A stretch of DNA of 64,000 nucleotides, from assembly GCA_947501625.1 (NCBI GenBank), contig CANMWN010000003.1, forward strand, positions 124,001 through 188,000, written 5' to 3'. Shown here one piece after another: positions 52,669 through 60,394 of this stretch. The translations under genes were made by a program, and so were the position numbers. A model generated the notes under the pieces. That model was not told the origin of the DNA and did not search any database. It saw only the letters and a list, made by a program, of their open reading frames with translations. The DNA comes from an uncultured Flavobacteriaceae bacterium (GTDB taxonomy: Bacteria; Bacteroidota; Bacteroidia; Flavobacteriales; Flavobacteriaceae). The number at the start of each line of letters is the position of its first letter. The first letter of the stretch is position 1.

Positions 52669-53835
52669 ATGAATTCGATGTATTTTACTGAAGAACATGA
52701 AAGTTTTAGGCAAAGTTTTAAAGACTTTTTGCAAAAAGAAGTAGTTCCACATATAGAAAAATGGGAGCATTCTGGAACTATTGATCGTTTTATTTGGAAA
52801 AAATTCGGTGAAATGGGTTATTTCGGATTAAATTCTCCTGAAGAATATGGAGGATTAGATTTAGATATTTTTTATACAGTTATCTTTTTAGAAGAATTAC
52901 AAAAAATTAACTCTGGAGGTTTTGCAGCAGCAATGTGGGCTCATGCTTATCTTGCTATGACTCATGTGAATAAAGAAGGTGATGATAGAATAAAAAAGGA
53001 ATATTTAACACCAAGTATAGATGGTGATAAGATTGGCTGTTTGTGTGTTACAGAACCATTTGGAGGTTCTGATGTTGCTGGGATGAAAACTACTGCAGTG
53101 AAAGAAGGAGATTTCTATATTATAAATGGTTCAAAAACTTTTATAACCAATGGTATTTATTCTGATTATTTAGTTGTTGCCGCTAAGACAAACCCTGAAC
53201 TTGGAGGTAAAGGAATGAGTATGTTTATTATTGATAGAGAAACTCCAGGGATTAGTTCAACAAAATTAGATAAATTGGGTTGGAGAGCCTCTGACACAGG
53301 AGAGATTGCATTTGACAATGTGAAAATTCCGAAAGAAAATTTGATGGGTGAAGAAGGAAAAGGGTTCCCTTATATTATGCAGCATTTTGCGCTAGAAAGG
53401 TTGGTTATGGGTATTAATGCACATGCTCGAGCAGAATATGCTGTTGACTATGCAATACAATATATGTCGGAAAGACAAGTGTTTGGAAAATCTTTAGATA
53501 AATATCAAGCATTGAGGCATAAAATTTCCGAAATGTCTACTGATGTTGAAGTCTGTAAAGAGTTTAATTATTCGGTTGCAAAAAAATTAAATGACGGGCA
53601 GTATGTTGTTAAAGAAGCAACAATGTCAAAGTTAGCCTCTACGAAAATGGCTGATAATGTGATATATGAATGTTTGCAATTGTTAGGCGGTTATGGATAT
53701 ATGGAAGATTATCCAATGGCGAGATTGCTTAGAGATAGTCGTTTAGGTCCAATTGGAGGAGGTACATCAGAGATTCTTAAAGAGATTATCGCCAAAATTG
53801 TTATAGATAAAAAGGAATATAAACCTGCGACATAA
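52669..53835 (+). CDS. Acyl-CoA dehydrogenase, long-chain (LCAD)-like
   Basis: 388 aa FAD enzyme of beta-oxidation. 'CLCVTEPFGGSDVAGMKTTA' and 'FITNGIYSDYLVVAAKT' are the flavin-binding strands. 'GGYGYMEDYPMARLLRDSR' and 'IGGGTSEILKEIIAK' lie near the C-terminus. The catalytic Glu of medium-chain enzymes (in Y-E-G-T) is replaced by Gly; instead 'FALERLVMG' supplies the Glu used by LCAD/isovaleryl types, so the enzyme should be active. An ATG 9 nt later is an equally good start. Confidence 0.92.
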   Translation: MNSMYFTEEHESFRQSFKDFLQKEVVPHIEKWEHSGTIDRFIWKKFGEMGYFGLNSPEEYGGLDLDIFYTVIFLEELQKINSGGFAAAMWAHAYLAMTHVNKEGDDRIKKEYLTPSIDGDKIGCLCVTEPFGGSDVAGMKTTAVKEGDFYIINGSKTFITNGIYSDYLVVAAKTNPELGGKGMSMFIIDRETPGISSTKLDKLGWRASDTGEIAFDNVKIPKENLMGEEGKGFPYIMQHFALERLVMGINAHARAEYAVDYAIQYMSERQVFGKSLDKYQALRHKISEMSTDVEVCKEFNYSVAKKLNDGQYVVKEATMSKLASTKMADNVIYECLQLLGGYGYMEDYPMARLLRDSRLGPIGGGTSEILKEIIAKIVIDKKEYKPAT

Positions 53836-53875
53836 AATAAATTAATTTTTATCATTTTAATTATTAAATAGTTTG

Positions 53876-53883
53876 TATCTTTG
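53876..53883 (+). promoter_or_regulatory. -7 element of rpsU
   Basis: A perfect TATCTTTG; no clear TTG at the -33 spacing. Confidence 0.55.
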
Positions 53884-53919
53884 CGCCACCCTAAAAAATA
53901 AGTATTTAGGAGAACTAAG

Positions 53920-53928
53920 AAAGGAGGG
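53920..53928 (+). promoter_or_regulatory. Strong Shine-Dalgarno sequence of rpsU
   Basis: AAAGGAGGG ends 8 nt before the rpsU ATG. Other genes in this window lack SD sequences, as usual in Bacteroidota. In Flavobacterium johnsoniae bS21 occludes the 16S anti-SD, and rpsU is among the few SD-bearing genes, which allows feedback control. Confidence 0.85.
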
Positions 53929-53936
53929 ACCAAATT

Positions 53937-54134
53937 ATGTTGATAATACCAGTAAAAGAAGGAGAGAACATCGATAGAGCGCTTAAGCGTTTTAAAAGAA
54001 AGTTTGATAGAACTAAAACAATGAAGAATTTGCGTAATAGAAAGCATTTTACGAAACCTTCTGTTGAGAAAAGAGCGCAAAATATAAAGGCTGCTTATGT
54101 TCAAAGACTTAGAACTCAAGAAGAGCAAGGTTAA
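53937..54134 (+). CDS. rpsU: 30S ribosomal protein bS21
   Basis: 65 aa, Arg/Lys-rich, with the typical 'VKEGENIDRALKRFKRKFDRT' opening and 'RNRKHFTKPSVEKRAQ'. It sits on the small subunit near the 16S 3' end. Its strong SD sequence and own terminator make it a separately controlled unit. Confidence 0.96.
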   Translation: MLIIPVKEGENIDRALKRFKRKFDRTKTMKNLRNRKHFTKPSVEKRAQNIKAAYVQRLRTQEEQG

Positions 54135-54156
54135 TCAAAACCTTTTATAATATATT

Positions 54157-54200
54157 AAATCCGTTAGAATTTGTAAATTTGTTTTCTAACGGATTTTTTT
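54157..54200 (+). terminator. Intrinsic terminator of rpsU, abutting the xerC start
   Basis: AAATCCGTTAGAA (54157-54169) pairs perfectly with TTCTAACGGATTT (54184-54196). The T run ends at 54200 and the xerC ATG is at 54201. Confidence 0.9.
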
Positions 54201-55079
54201 ATGCCTATAAATTCATTTATCAATTATATTTCTTTAGAAAAAAAATATTCAGAACATACCGTCTTGGCTTATAAGAAAGATTTGAATGATTTTCAGGAAT
54301 TCAGTGCTCGAGAATTTAATGATGATAATATTGTAAATGTTAATTATTCTCAGATAAGATCTTGGATAGTTTCATTAGTTTCCAATAAAATTTCTAACAG
54401 AAGTGTAAATAGAAAGGTAAGTAGTTTAAATTCATTTTATAAGTTTCTTCAAAAAACTAAAACTATTTCTGAAAACCCTTTGTCAAAACATCAGGCGTTA
54501 AAAGTCGCTAAGAAAGTACAAGTACCATTTTCATATAATGAAGTGGTAGAAGTAATAAATAATTTGAATACTAAAAGCGATTTTATTTCTATTAGAAATA
54601 AAATGATTGTTGAGTTGCTGTATTCTACTGGAATGCGAAGGTCAGAATTGATTCAGTTAAAAACTTCTGATATTGATATAATTAATAGTACAATTAAGGT
54701 TTTAGGGAAAAGAAATAAAGAGCGTTATATCCCATTGTTAGACAGCGTTAGAGAATCACTTGTTAGTTATTTATCCGAACGAACGAAACAAAATTCGAAC
54801 AGTGAGTTTCTGTTTTTTACTCAAAAGAAAAAGAAATTATATCCAACACTTGTTTATAGAATAATAAATGATTATTTTAGTACGGTATCTTCTAAAGTAA
54901 AAAAAAGCCCACATATGTTAAGGCATTCTTTTGCTACACATTTGTTAAACGAAGGTGCTGACCTTAATTCGGTCAAAGAGTTGTTAGGTCATTCAAGTTT
55001 AGCCTCAACTCAAGTATATACTCATAGTAGTGTAGATAAGTTAAAAGAAGTGTATAACAATGCTCATCCAAGGAGCTGA
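54201..55079 (+). CDS. xerC: Tyrosine recombinase XerC/XerD
   Basis: 292 aa. N-terminal SAM-like core-binding domain ('FINYISLEKKYSEHTVLAYKKDL'), catalytic domain with Arg in 'STGMRRSELIQL', Lys in 'VLGKRNKERYIPL', 'HMLRHSFATHLL' (His-x-x-Arg), 'LLGHSSLASTQVYTHS' (His and nucleophile Tyr). Resolves chromosome dimers at dif. The ATG touches the rpsU terminator, so its expression depends on read-through or a start within the hairpin. Confidence 0.92.
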   Translation: MPINSFINYISLEKKYSEHTVLAYKKDLNDFQEFSAREFNDDNIVNVNYSQIRSWIVSLVSNKISNRSVNRKVSSLNSFYKFLQKTKTISENPLSKHQALKVAKKVQVPFSYNEVVEVINNLNTKSDFISIRNKMIVELLYSTGMRRSELIQLKTSDIDIINSTIKVLGKRNKERYIPLLDSVRESLVSYLSERTKQNSNSEFLFFTQKKKKLYPTLVYRIINDYFSTVSSKVKKSPHMLRHSFATHLLNEGADLNSVKELLGHSSLASTQVYTHSSVDKLKEVYNNAHPRS

Positions 55080-55095
55080 AAAAAATTGATTTTTT

Positions 55096-55401
55096 ATGAA
55101 AGTATTTGTTCAATCAGTTAATTTTAATGCAGATAGTGGTTTAATTAAGTTTGCCGAAAATAAAGTGGAATCTTTATCGAAGTATTTTGATAGAATTATA
55201 GATTCTGAAGTTTTTTTAAAAGTTCAGCAAACTAGCGAAAAAGAAAATAAGATAGTAGAGGTGAAAATTAATGTTCCTGGAGATAATTTTATTGTAAAAA
55301 AATCTTCAAAGACATTTGAAGAAGGTTTAGTTTTATCTGTTGATTCATTAAAAAGACAGTTAAATAGACGTAAAGAAAAGTTACGCTCACACCATGCTTA
55401 A
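55096..55401 (+). CDS. hpf: Ribosome hibernation-promoting factor (HPF/RaiA family, short form)
   Basis: 101 aa with beta-alpha-beta-beta-beta-alpha pattern: 'VFVQSVNFNADSGLIKFAENKVESLSKYF', a basic C-terminus 'LKRQLNRRKEKLRSHHA'. Binds the decoding centre of idle ribosomes. Lies 16 nt after xerC. Confidence 0.9.
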   Translation: MKVFVQSVNFNADSGLIKFAENKVESLSKYFDRIIDSEVFLKVQQTSEKENKIVEVKINVPGDNFIVKKSSKTFEEGLVLSVDSLKRQLNRRKEKLRSHHA

Positions 55402-55431
55402 AAAAAGTATAAAAAATAATCTAAAAAAGTT

Positions 55432-55461
55432 TTGTATAAAAAATAAAACTTTATACCTTTG
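55432..55461 (+). promoter_or_regulatory. Promoter of the tRNA-tuf operon
   Basis: TTG (55432-55434), exactly 19 nt, and TACCTTTG (55454-55461): a textbook Bacteroidota promoter, the best in the window. Confidence 0.85.
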
Positions 55462-55463
55462 CA

Positions 55464-55490
55464 GTCCGTTAGAAATAGCGGGCTTTTTTT
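55464..55490 (+). terminator. Terminator-like hairpin overlapping the tRNA-tuf transcription start
   Basis: GTCCGTTA-gaaa-TAGCGGGC (two G-T pairs) followed by T7. It can end transcripts arriving from hpf. Transcripts starting at the tRNA promoter begin inside the 5' arm and should escape it. Confidence 0.65.
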
Positions 55491-55501
55491 ATAAAAGAAA
55501 A

Positions 55502-55575
55502 GCCGATGTAGCTCAGCTGGCTAGAGCAGCTGATTTGTAATCAGCAGGTCGTGGGTTCGAGTCCCTCCATCGGCT
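55502..55575 (+). tRNA. tRNA-Thr (anticodon TGT)
   Basis: Acceptor arms GCCGATG/CATCGGC, D-loop GCTCAGCTGGCTAGAGC, anticodon stem CTGAT/ATCAG around TTTGTAA, T-loop GGTTCGAGTCC. No encoded CCA. Confidence 0.97.
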
Positions 55576-55632
55576 CTTAAAAATTAAGTTTTAAGCCTTG
55601 TGTTTTAAGCTTGATTTTTTTAGTAAAAGAAA

Positions 55633-55648
55633 GTTGTTTTTAAACAAC
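55633..55648 (+). other. Spacer hairpin between tRNA-Thr and tRNA-Tyr
   Basis: GTTGTTT-tt-AAACAAC, a perfect 7-bp stem without a T tail, possibly an RNA-processing site. Confidence 0.4.
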
Positions 55649-55665
55649 ATAGTTCTTTGATTTTT

Positions 55666-55749
<84 letters not shown>

Positions 55750-55792
55750 TTGTTTTAGTCAATCTAAAATAAAGGATTTGATTTAAAAAATT

Positions 55793-55865
55793 GCGAGAGT
55801 AGCTCAGTTGGTAGAGCGTCAGCCTTCCAAGCTGAATGTCGCCGGTTCGAACCCGGTCTCTCGCT
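55793..55865 (+). tRNA. tRNA-Gly (anticodon TCC)
   Basis: Acceptor GCGAGAG/CTCTCGC, anticodon stem CAGCC/... with loop CTTCCAA, T-loop GGTTCGAACCC. Confidence 0.96.
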
Positions 55866-55875
55866 CAATTTTTTA

Positions 55876-55947
55876 GCCGGTGTAGCTCAGAGGTAGAGCG
55901 TTTCCTTGGTAAGGAAGAGGTCACGGGTTCAATTCCCGTCATTGGCT
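55876..55947 (+). tRNA. tRNA-Thr (anticodon GGT)
   Basis: Acceptor GCCGGTG/CATTGGC with two G-T pairs, anticodon stem TTCCT/AGGAA around TTGGTAA, T-loop GGTTCAATTCC. Second Thr isoacceptor of the cluster. Confidence 0.96.
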
Positions 55948-56005
55948 CAAATATAAAATAAGTAAACACTAAATTATATATAACTAAGAATTAAAATTAA
56001 TAATC

Positions 56006-57190
56006 ATGGCAAAAGAACATTTTGATCGTTCCAAATCACACCTTAATATAGGTACTATTGGACACGTTGACCACGGTAAAACTACTTTAACAGCTGCTAT
56101 TACTAAAGTATTGGCAGAAAAAGGACTTTCTGAAGTAAGAGATTTCGATCAAATCGATAATGCTCCTGAGGAAAAAGAAAGAGGTATTACTATTAACACT
56201 TCTCACGTAGAATACCAAACGGCTAATCGTCACTATGCACACGTTGACTGTCCAGGTCACGCCGATTACGTTAAGAACATGGTAACTGGTGCTGCGCAAA
56301 TGGATGGTGCTATTTTAGTTGTAGCTGCTACAGACGGACCAATGCCGCAAACTCGTGAGCACATCTTATTAGGACGTCAGGTAGGTATTCCTAGAATGGT
56401 TGTATTCATGAACAAAGTGGATATGGTTGATGATGAAGAGTTATTAGAATTAGTTGAAATGGAAGTTAGAGAATTATTAGACTTCTATGAGTATGATGGT
56501 GACAATACTCCTGTAATCGCTGGATCTGCTTTAGGTGGATTAAATGGTGAAGGTAAATGGGTTGATACTATCATGGAATTAATGGATGCTGTTGATTCAT
56601 GGATTGAATTACCAAAGCGTGAAGTTGATAAAGATTTCTTAATGCCAATCGAGGATGTATTTACAATTACTGGTCGTGGAACTGTTGCAACAGGACGTAT
56701 CGAAACAGGTGTTGCTAATACTGGTGATGCTGTAGATATTATTGGTATGGGTGCTGAAAAATTAGCTTCTACAATTACTGGAGTTGAAATGTTCCGTAAA
56801 ATATTAGATAGAGGTGAGGCTGGAGATAACGTAGGTATCTTATTAAGAGGTATTGATAAAGCTGATATCAAAAGAGGAATGGTAATCTGTAAGCCAGGTT
56901 CTGTAACTCCACATAATAAATTCAAAGCAGAGGTTTATATCCTTAAGAAAGAAGAAGGTGGACGTCACACTCCATTCCATAACAACTACCGTCCACAGTT
57001 CTACGTAAGAACTACTGACGTAACAGGTACAATTAATTTACCTGATGGAGTTGAAATGGTAATGCCAGGTGATAACTTAACAATTACTGTTGATTTACAT
57101 CAGCCAATTGCAATGAATGTAGGTTTACGTTTTGCAATTCGTGAAGGTGGTAGAACAGTAGGTGCTGGTCAAGTTACAGAGATTCTTTAA
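56006..57190 (+). CDS. tuf: Elongation factor Tu
   Basis: 394 aa. G1 'GHVDHGKTT', G3 'DCPGHADYV', G4 'NKVDM', switch I '[12 protein letters not shown]', and the two beta-barrel domains. Delivers aminoacyl-tRNA to the ribosome. Codon use is more GC-biased at third positions (AAC, TTC, GGT) than in neighbours, as expected for a highly expressed gene. Cotranscribed with the four upstream tRNAs. Confidence 0.98.
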   Translation: MAKEHFDRSKSHLNIGTIGHVDHGKTTLTAAITKVLAEKGLSEVRDFDQIDNAPEEKERGITINTSHVEYQTANRHYAHVDCPGHADYVKNMVTGAAQMDGAILVVAATDGPMPQTREHILLGRQVGIPRMVVFMNKVDMVDDEELLELVEMEVRELLDFYEYDGDNTPVIAGSALGGLNGEGKWVDTIMELMDAVDSWIELPKREVDKDFLMPIEDVFTITGRGTVATGRIETGVANTGDAVDIIGMGAEKLASTITGVEMFRKILDRGEAGDNVGILLRGIDKADIKRGMVICKPGSVTPHNKFKAEVYILKKEEGGRHTPFHNNYRPQFYVRTTDVTGTINLPDGVEMVMPGDNLTITVDLHQPIAMNVGLRFAIREGGRTVGAGQVTEIL

Positions 57191-57214
57191 TAAAACCACA
57201 CCCAAAAGTTTTAT

Positions 57215-57250
57215 AAGCTGCTTCTCTTGTTTTTTCAGAGTAAGCAGCTT
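57215..57250 (+). other. Hairpin between tuf and tRNA-Trp
   Basis: AAGCTGCTT (57215-57223) pairs with AAGCAGCTT (57242-57250), with CTCT/AGAG extending the stem. There is no downstream T run, so it is a processing or partial-termination hairpin rather than a full terminator. Confidence 0.55.
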
Positions 57251-57256
57251 GTATTT

Positions 57257-57329
57257 ACGGGTGTAGCTCAGTTGGTAGAGCACTGGTCTCCAAAACCAGG
57301 TGTCGGGAGTTCGAGCCTCTCCACCCGTG
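57257..57329 (+). tRNA. tRNA-Trp (anticodon CCA)
   Basis: Acceptor ACGGGTG/CACCCGT, anticodon stem CTGGT/ACCAG with loop CTCCAAA, T-loop GAGTTCGAGCCTC. Placed between tuf and secE as in many bacteria. Confidence 0.97.
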
Positions 57330-57347
57330 CAAAATAGTAATAAGAAT

Positions 57348-57536
57348 ATGAAAGTTATAAAATATATTAAGGATTCTTTTGAAGAATTAAGTACCAAAAT
57401 GACTTGGGTTTCTTGGAAAGAAGCTCAAAAATCAACAGTAGTTGTTGCAATATTTACAATCATTTTTGCTTTAGCTGTATTTGTTGTTGATGAAGCATTT
57501 AAAAGTGTTCTTGTAAAGTATTTTGAACTATTTTAA
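57348..57536 (+). CDS. secE: Preprotein translocase subunit SecE
   Basis: 62 aa: an amphipathic 'IKYIKDSFEELSTKMTWVSWKE' region followed by one membrane helix ('VVVAIFTIIFALAVFVV'). The 'TWVSWKEAQKST' segment is the family signature. ATG 57348 lies after the tRNA; an earlier in-frame ATG/GTG would be inside tRNA-Trp. Confidence 0.95.
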   Translation: MKVIKYIKDSFEELSTKMTWVSWKEAQKSTVVVAIFTIIFALAVFVVDEAFKSVLVKYFELF

Positions 57537-57552
57537 ATTATAAAAAATTAGT

Positions 57553-58104
57553 ATGTCGGATTCTGTTAAGAAATGGTATGTTGTAAGAGCTATTGGAGGG
57601 CAAGAAAATAAAGTTAAAACTTATATTGAAAATGAAATCGCTCGTTTAAAGTTAAGTGATTTTATAGAACAAGTCCTTGTTCCTACTGAAAAAGTTATTC
57701 AAGTTCGTAACGGAAAAAAGATAAACAAAGAAAGAGTTTACTTTCCAGGTTATATAATGATTGAGGCTAATTTGAGTGGAGAAATCCCACATATTATTAA
57801 GTCTGTTCCTGGTGTAATAGGTTTCTTAGGAGAAGTTAAAGGAGGAGATCCTGTACCGCTAAGAATGTCGGAAGTAAATAGAATGCTAGGTAAGGTTGAT
57901 GAATTATCAGTACAGAATGAGAATGTTGCAATACCTTATGTAGTAGGAGAGACAGTTAAAGTTGTTGATGGACCATTTAATGGATTTGATGGTTCAATCG
58001 AGAAAATAAACGAAGAAAAAAGAAAACTTGAAGTAATGGTGAAAATATTCGGTAGAAAGACACCATTAGAACTGAGTTATATGCAAGTAGAAAAAATTTC
58101 ATAA
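57553..58104 (+). CDS. nusG: Transcription termination/antitermination factor NusG
   Basis: 183 aa. NGN domain starting 'KKWYVVRAIGGQENKVKTYI', then the KOW motif 'GETVKVVDGPFNGFDGSIEKIN'. Couples RNA polymerase to the ribosome or Rho. Follows secE by 16 nt. Confidence 0.97.
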   Translation: MSDSVKKWYVVRAIGGQENKVKTYIENEIARLKLSDFIEQVLVPTEKVIQVRNGKKINKERVYFPGYIMIEANLSGEIPHIIKSVPGVIGFLGEVKGGDPVPLRMSEVNRMLGKVDELSVQNENVAIPYVVGETVKVVDGPFNGFDGSIEKINEEKRKLEVMVKIFGRKTPLELSYMQVEKIS

Positions 58105-58125
58105 TTGTTACATTAAATATAAATT

Positions 58126-58160
58126 GATATTACGAATAGCTTCCAACATTTTGTAATATC
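58126..58160 (+). promoter_or_regulatory. Hairpin in the rplK leader
   Basis: GATATTAC (58126-58133) pairs with GTAATATC (58153-58160) over a 19-nt loop, in the only sizeable gap between nusG and rplK. It could serve L1 autoregulation or processing. Confidence 0.4.
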
Positions 58161-58178
58161 TAACTTAAAGTAAAGAAA

Positions 58179-58616
58179 ATGGCAAAAGAAATAAGCAAGG
58201 TTGTAAAATTACAAGTGCGTGGTGGAGCTGCAAATCCTTCACCGCCTGTTGGACCAGCTTTAGGTGCTGCCGGAGTTAATATCATGGAGTTCTGTAAGCA
58301 ATTTAATGCTAGAACTCAAGATAAACAAGGAAAAGTATTACCAGTAGCAATTACAGTATATACTGATAAATCATTTGATTTTGTTGTAAAAACTCCACCA
58401 GCAGCAGTACAAATATTAGAAGCAGCAAAAGTTAAAAAAGGTTCTGGAGAACCTAACAGAAACAAAGTTGCAACAGTTACTTGGGATCAATTAAAAGTAA
58501 TTGCTGAAGATAAAATGGTAGATTTAAATGCATTTACAGTAGAATCGGCAATGAAAATGATGGCAGGAACTGCTCGTTCAATGGGTATTAAAGTAAAAGG
58601 AAATGCTCCAGTTTAA
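58179..58616 (+). CDS. rplK: 50S ribosomal protein uL11
   Basis: 145 aa with '[22 protein letters not shown]' split around the conserved [10 protein letters not shown] and 'GTARSMGI' near the C-terminus. Binds the GTPase-associated 23S region. Confidence 0.98.
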   Translation: MAKEISKVVKLQVRGGAANPSPPVGPALGAAGVNIMEFCKQFNARTQDKQGKVLPVAITVYTDKSFDFVVKTPPAAVQILEAAKVKKGSGEPNRNKVATVTWDQLKVIAEDKMVDLNAFTVESAMKMMAGTARSMGIKVKGNAPV

Positions 58617-58638
58617 TCTTTTTAAAAATTTTTAAGAA

Positions 58639-59331
58639 ATGGCAAAATTAACTAAAAATCAAAAAGAGGCTGTAGCAAAAGTTGATAAAAATCAAGCGCT
58701 TAACTTATTAGATGCATCTACTCTTATTAAAGAGATTACTAATGTAAAATTTGATGCTTCAGTAGATTTAGCTGTACGTTTAGGAGTTGATCCTCGTAAA
58801 GCAAATCAAATGGTAAGAGGTGTTGTTACTTTACCTCATGGAACAGGAAAAGATGTTAAAGTTTTAGCATTAGTAACTCCTGATAAAGCAGCAGATGCTG
58901 AAGCAGCAGGTGCTGACTATGTTGGATTAGATGAATACCTTCAAAAAATTAAAGGAGGTTGGACTGACGTTGACGTTATTATTACTATGCCTAGTGTTAT
59001 GGGTAAATTAGGACCTTTAGGTCGTGTTTTAGGACCAAGAGGATTAATGCCTAACCCAAAAACTGGTACGGTAACTATGGATGTTGCAAAAGCAGTAAAA
59101 GATGTAAAAGCTGGTAAAATTGACTTTAAAGTTGACAAGACTGGAATTGTACATGCTGCAATTGCAAAAGCATCTTTTGACGCTGATAAGATTGCTGAAA
59201 ATGCAAATGAATTATTACAAACTATCATTAAATTAAAGCCAACTGCGGCTAAAGGAACTTATATTAAAAGTATTTTTATGTCTAGTACTATGAGTCCTGC
59301 TGTTGCAATTGATGCTAAAACACTTTCATAA
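58639..59331 (+). CDS. rplA: 50S ribosomal protein uL1
   Basis: 230 aa with '[12 protein letters not shown]', '[19 protein letters not shown]' and '[16 protein letters not shown]'. Forms the L1 stalk and, in other bacteria, represses its own operon. Confidence 0.98.
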   Translation: MAKLTKNQKEAVAKVDKNQALNLLDASTLIKEITNVKFDASVDLAVRLGVDPRKANQMVRGVVTLPHGTGKDVKVLALVTPDKAADAEAAGADYVGLDEYLQKIKGGWTDVDVIITMPSVMGKLGPLGRVLGPRGLMPNPKTGTVTMDVAKAVKDVKAGKIDFKVDKTGIVHAAIAKASFDADKIAENANELLQTIIKLKPTAAKGTYIKSIFMSSTMSPAVAIDAKTLS

Positions 59332-59341
59332 ATTAGATATT

Positions 59342-59857
59342 ATGACTAGAGAAGAAAAATCACAAGTAATAGACGATTTAACAACTCAATTGACTGAAAG
59401 TGGTATCATTTATTTGGCAGACATTTCAGGATTAGATGCATTAACAACATCTAATTTGCGTAGAGCTTGTTTTAAAGCAAACGTAAAACTATCAGTTGTT
59501 AAAAACACATTGCTTTCAAAAGCGATGGAAAAATCTGATAAAGACTTTGGTGAACTACCAGAAACATTAAAAGGAAATACTTCTATAATGTTCTCTGAAG
59601 TTGGTAATATGCCAGCTAAAGTAATCAAAGAGTTTCGTAAAAATTCGGATAAACCTATTCTTAAAGGAGCTTACGTTGATGAAGCAATTTATATTGGTGA
59701 TGATCAATTGAATTCATTAGTTGACTTAAAATCTAAAGAAGATGTTATCGCAGAAATTATTGGATTATTACAATCGCCAGCTAAGAATGTTATTTCAGCA
59801 TTACAATCTGGAGGAGGTAAATTATCTGGTATTTTGAAAACATTATCAGAAAAATAA
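59342..59857 (+). CDS. rplJ: 50S ribosomal protein uL10
   Basis: 171 aa from ATG 59342 (MTREEKSQVIDDLTTQL). An upstream in-frame ATG at 59303 lies within rplA and adds an atypical N-terminus. 'LRRACFKANVKLSVVKNTLL' and the C-terminal helix that docks L7/L12 dimers are visible. Confidence 0.97.
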   Translation: MTREEKSQVIDDLTTQLTESGIIYLADISGLDALTTSNLRRACFKANVKLSVVKNTLLSKAMEKSDKDFGELPETLKGNTSIMFSEVGNMPAKVIKEFRKNSDKPILKGAYVDEAIYIGDDQLNSLVDLKSKEDVIAEIIGLLQSPAKNVISALQSGGGKLSGILKTLSEK

Positions 59858-59905
59858 AAACACACTAAATAAACACTAAATATTTAAAATTTAAATCAAA
59901 AGAAA

Positions 59906-60283
59906 ATGGCAGAATTAAAAGATTTCGCAGAACAACTTGTTAACTTAACAGTTAAAGAAGTAAATGAGTTAGCAGATATTTTAAAAGAAGAATATGGTAT
60001 CGAACCAGCAGCTGCTGCAGTAGCAGTAGCAGGACCAGCAGCAGGTGCTGCTGATGGAGGTGCTGAAGAAAAATCAGAATTCGATGTAATCTTAAAAGCA
60101 GCAGGTGCTTCAAAATTAGCAGTTGTAAAATTAGTTAAAGAATTAACTGGTTTAGGATTAAAAGAAGCAAAAGGAATTGTTGATAGTGCACCAGCACCAA
60201 TCAAAGAAGGTATCTCTAAAGATGAGGCTGAAGGTCTTAAAAAATCTTTAGAAGAGGCTGGAGCTGAGGTAGAACTTAAGTAA
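59906..60283 (+). CDS. rplL: 50S ribosomal protein bL12 (L7/L12)
   Basis: 125 aa. N-terminal dimerisation helices, an Ala-rich hinge ([19 protein letters not shown]), and the C-terminal domain '[20 protein letters not shown]' ... '[15 protein letters not shown]'. A long frame on the opposite strand is only the shadow of the Ala-rich hinge. Confidence 0.98.
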   Translation: MAELKDFAEQLVNLTVKEVNELADILKEEYGIEPAAAAVAVAGPAAGAADGGAEEKSEFDVILKAAGASKLAVVKLVKELTGLGLKEAKGIVDSAPAPIKEGISKDEAEGLKKSLEEAGAEVELK

Positions 60284-60307
60284 GTTTTTACCAATTACAC
60301 ACATTAA

Positions 60308-60343
60308 GGTTTAGGTCTTTGGGTAACCAAAAAGACCTAAACC
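60308..60343 (+). promoter_or_regulatory. Hairpin between rplL and rpoB
   Basis: GGTTTAGGTCTTT (60308-60320) pairs perfectly with AAAGACCTAAACC (60331-60343): a 13-bp stem, 10-nt loop, only ATTTT downstream. Comparable in position to the rplL-rpoB attenuator/RNase III site of E. coli. Confidence 0.75.
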
Positions 60344-60394
60344 ATTTTGCGTATATATTCGTTCTTATATTTTTAACTGACTTTTAATTAAAAA

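Noticed and set aside
52678-53835. Inactive acyl-CoA dehydrogenase because the Y-E-G-T Glu is Gly
   Set aside because: LCAD and isovaleryl-CoA dehydrogenases naturally carry Gly or Ala there and use a Glu in the L-E-R-L helix, which is present.
53709-54128. A 139-codon minus-strand frame across the acyl-CoA dehydrogenase end and rpsU
   Set aside because: Crosses a promoter, an SD sequence and two well-supported genes on the other strand; no family resemblance.
54201-55079. Tyrosine recombinase as a phage or island integrase
   Set aside because: Length, motifs and the rpsU-hpf context fit chromosomal XerC/XerD. The tRNA genes downstream are intact, without att duplications.
55464-55490. Attenuator within the tRNA-tuf leader RNA
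   Set aside because: The predicted start site lies in the 5' arm, so the stem would be incomplete in those transcripts; read instead as a terminator for upstream RNA.
59896-60294. A 132-codon frame on the minus strand opposite rplL
   Set aside because: It exactly shadows the Ala/Gly/Val-rich L7/L12 gene; low-complexity coding leaves the opposite strand open. Its predicted product is Ser/Ala/Pro-rich without any domain.
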